DNA of 40,941 nucleotides from Solibacillus silvestris_B (GTDB taxonomy: Bacteria > Bacillota > Bacilli > Bacillales_A > Planococcaceae): the NCBI RefSeq assembly GCF_051967575.1, contig NZ_JBQCJW010000033.1, positions 1 to 40,941 on the forward strand. The letters run 5' to 3'. The position numbers were made by a program, and so were the translations under genes. Each line of letters starts with the position of its first letter. Position 1 is the first letter of the stretch. The notes under the pieces are model-generated. The model was given only the letters and a program-made list of their open reading frames with translations. It was not told the DNA's origin and did not search any database. This document shows, piece by piece, positions 40,799 through 40,941 of the stretch.

Positions 40799-40941
40799 AA
40801 TTTGCGGGAATTTAAATTTTCTTGGTAAAACTTTCAAGATCCTGGTTCATCACCATAACATGGGGTTGATTTCCATTGCGGGTCGGACGCTTTCCTTACC
40901 TCCAGTCAAGTGTTTTTAATTAAATTTATGCGAAGAAATTA

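Noticed and set aside
1..40941. Mobile elements, prophage, CRISPR, tRNA or rRNA genes
   Set aside because: I looked on both strands for transposase-like frames, terminal repeats, spaced direct repeats and tRNA-like stems and found none.

Overview
The window comes from a low-GC Gram-positive bacterium of the order Bacillales. Strong AGGAGG ribosome-binding sites, sigma-A promoters, a T-box leader on hisS and a 6S-1 RNA next to aspS all point there. Much of the gene order (hisS-aspS-6S RNA; ispG-yqfZ-yqgB-yqgC-sodA; pbpA-pstSCAB-phoU) matches Bacillus subtilis as I remember it. A Lysinibacillus/Solibacillus-like member of the Planococcaceae is my inference, not something I could test. No IS element, prophage, CRISPR array, tRNA or rRNA was seen.

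Layout. 1-3.9 kb: 6S-1 RNA and the hisS-aspS operon, all on the minus strand, led by a histidine T-box riboswitch. 4.1-10.9 kb: single genes, namely a four-SH3 cell-wall amidase, an iron-type alcohol dehydrogenase, a VWA-like protein, a 73-residue protein, an unrecognised 290-residue protein, a NUDIX hydrolase and a YqeY-family protein. 11.0-12.75 kb: an ECF sigma factor overlapping a membrane protein that is probably its anti-sigma factor, preceded by an ECF-type promoter that suggests autoregulation. 12.8-17.4 kb: the phosphate uptake operon pstS-C-A-B-phoU behind a three-repeat Pho box. 17.4-20.1 kb: a small membrane protein and the class B penicillin-binding protein PbpA. 20.3-23.0 kb: universal stress protein, an SDR dehydrogenase divergent from its probable TetR regulator, and a DUF1801 protein. 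23.0-27.2 kb: sodA, yqgC, yqgB, yqfZ, ispG and a YqfW-like nucleotidase.

27.3-38.3 kb is the most notable part: a minus-strand run of eleven genes that looks like one large operon for taking up and dismantling cell-wall peptides. In transcription order it encodes a VanX/DdpX-type D-Ala-D-Ala dipeptidase, the DppA D-aminopeptidase, an L-Ala-D/L-Glu epimerase, a complete Opp-type ABC peptide importer (binding lipoprotein, two permeases, two ATPases), an LD-carboxypeptidase (YkfA-like), a beta-lactamase-fold serine hydrolase without a signal peptide, and a YkfC-like NlpC/P60 endopeptidase. Functions split between the dpp and ykf operons of B. subtilis and ddp of E. coli are combined here. A DmpA-type P1 peptidase lies just upstream with its own terminator.

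39.8-40.9 kb: a possible 42-residue ORF, a small lipoprotein gene preceded by a perfect 10-bp inverted repeat, and a strong two-way terminator.
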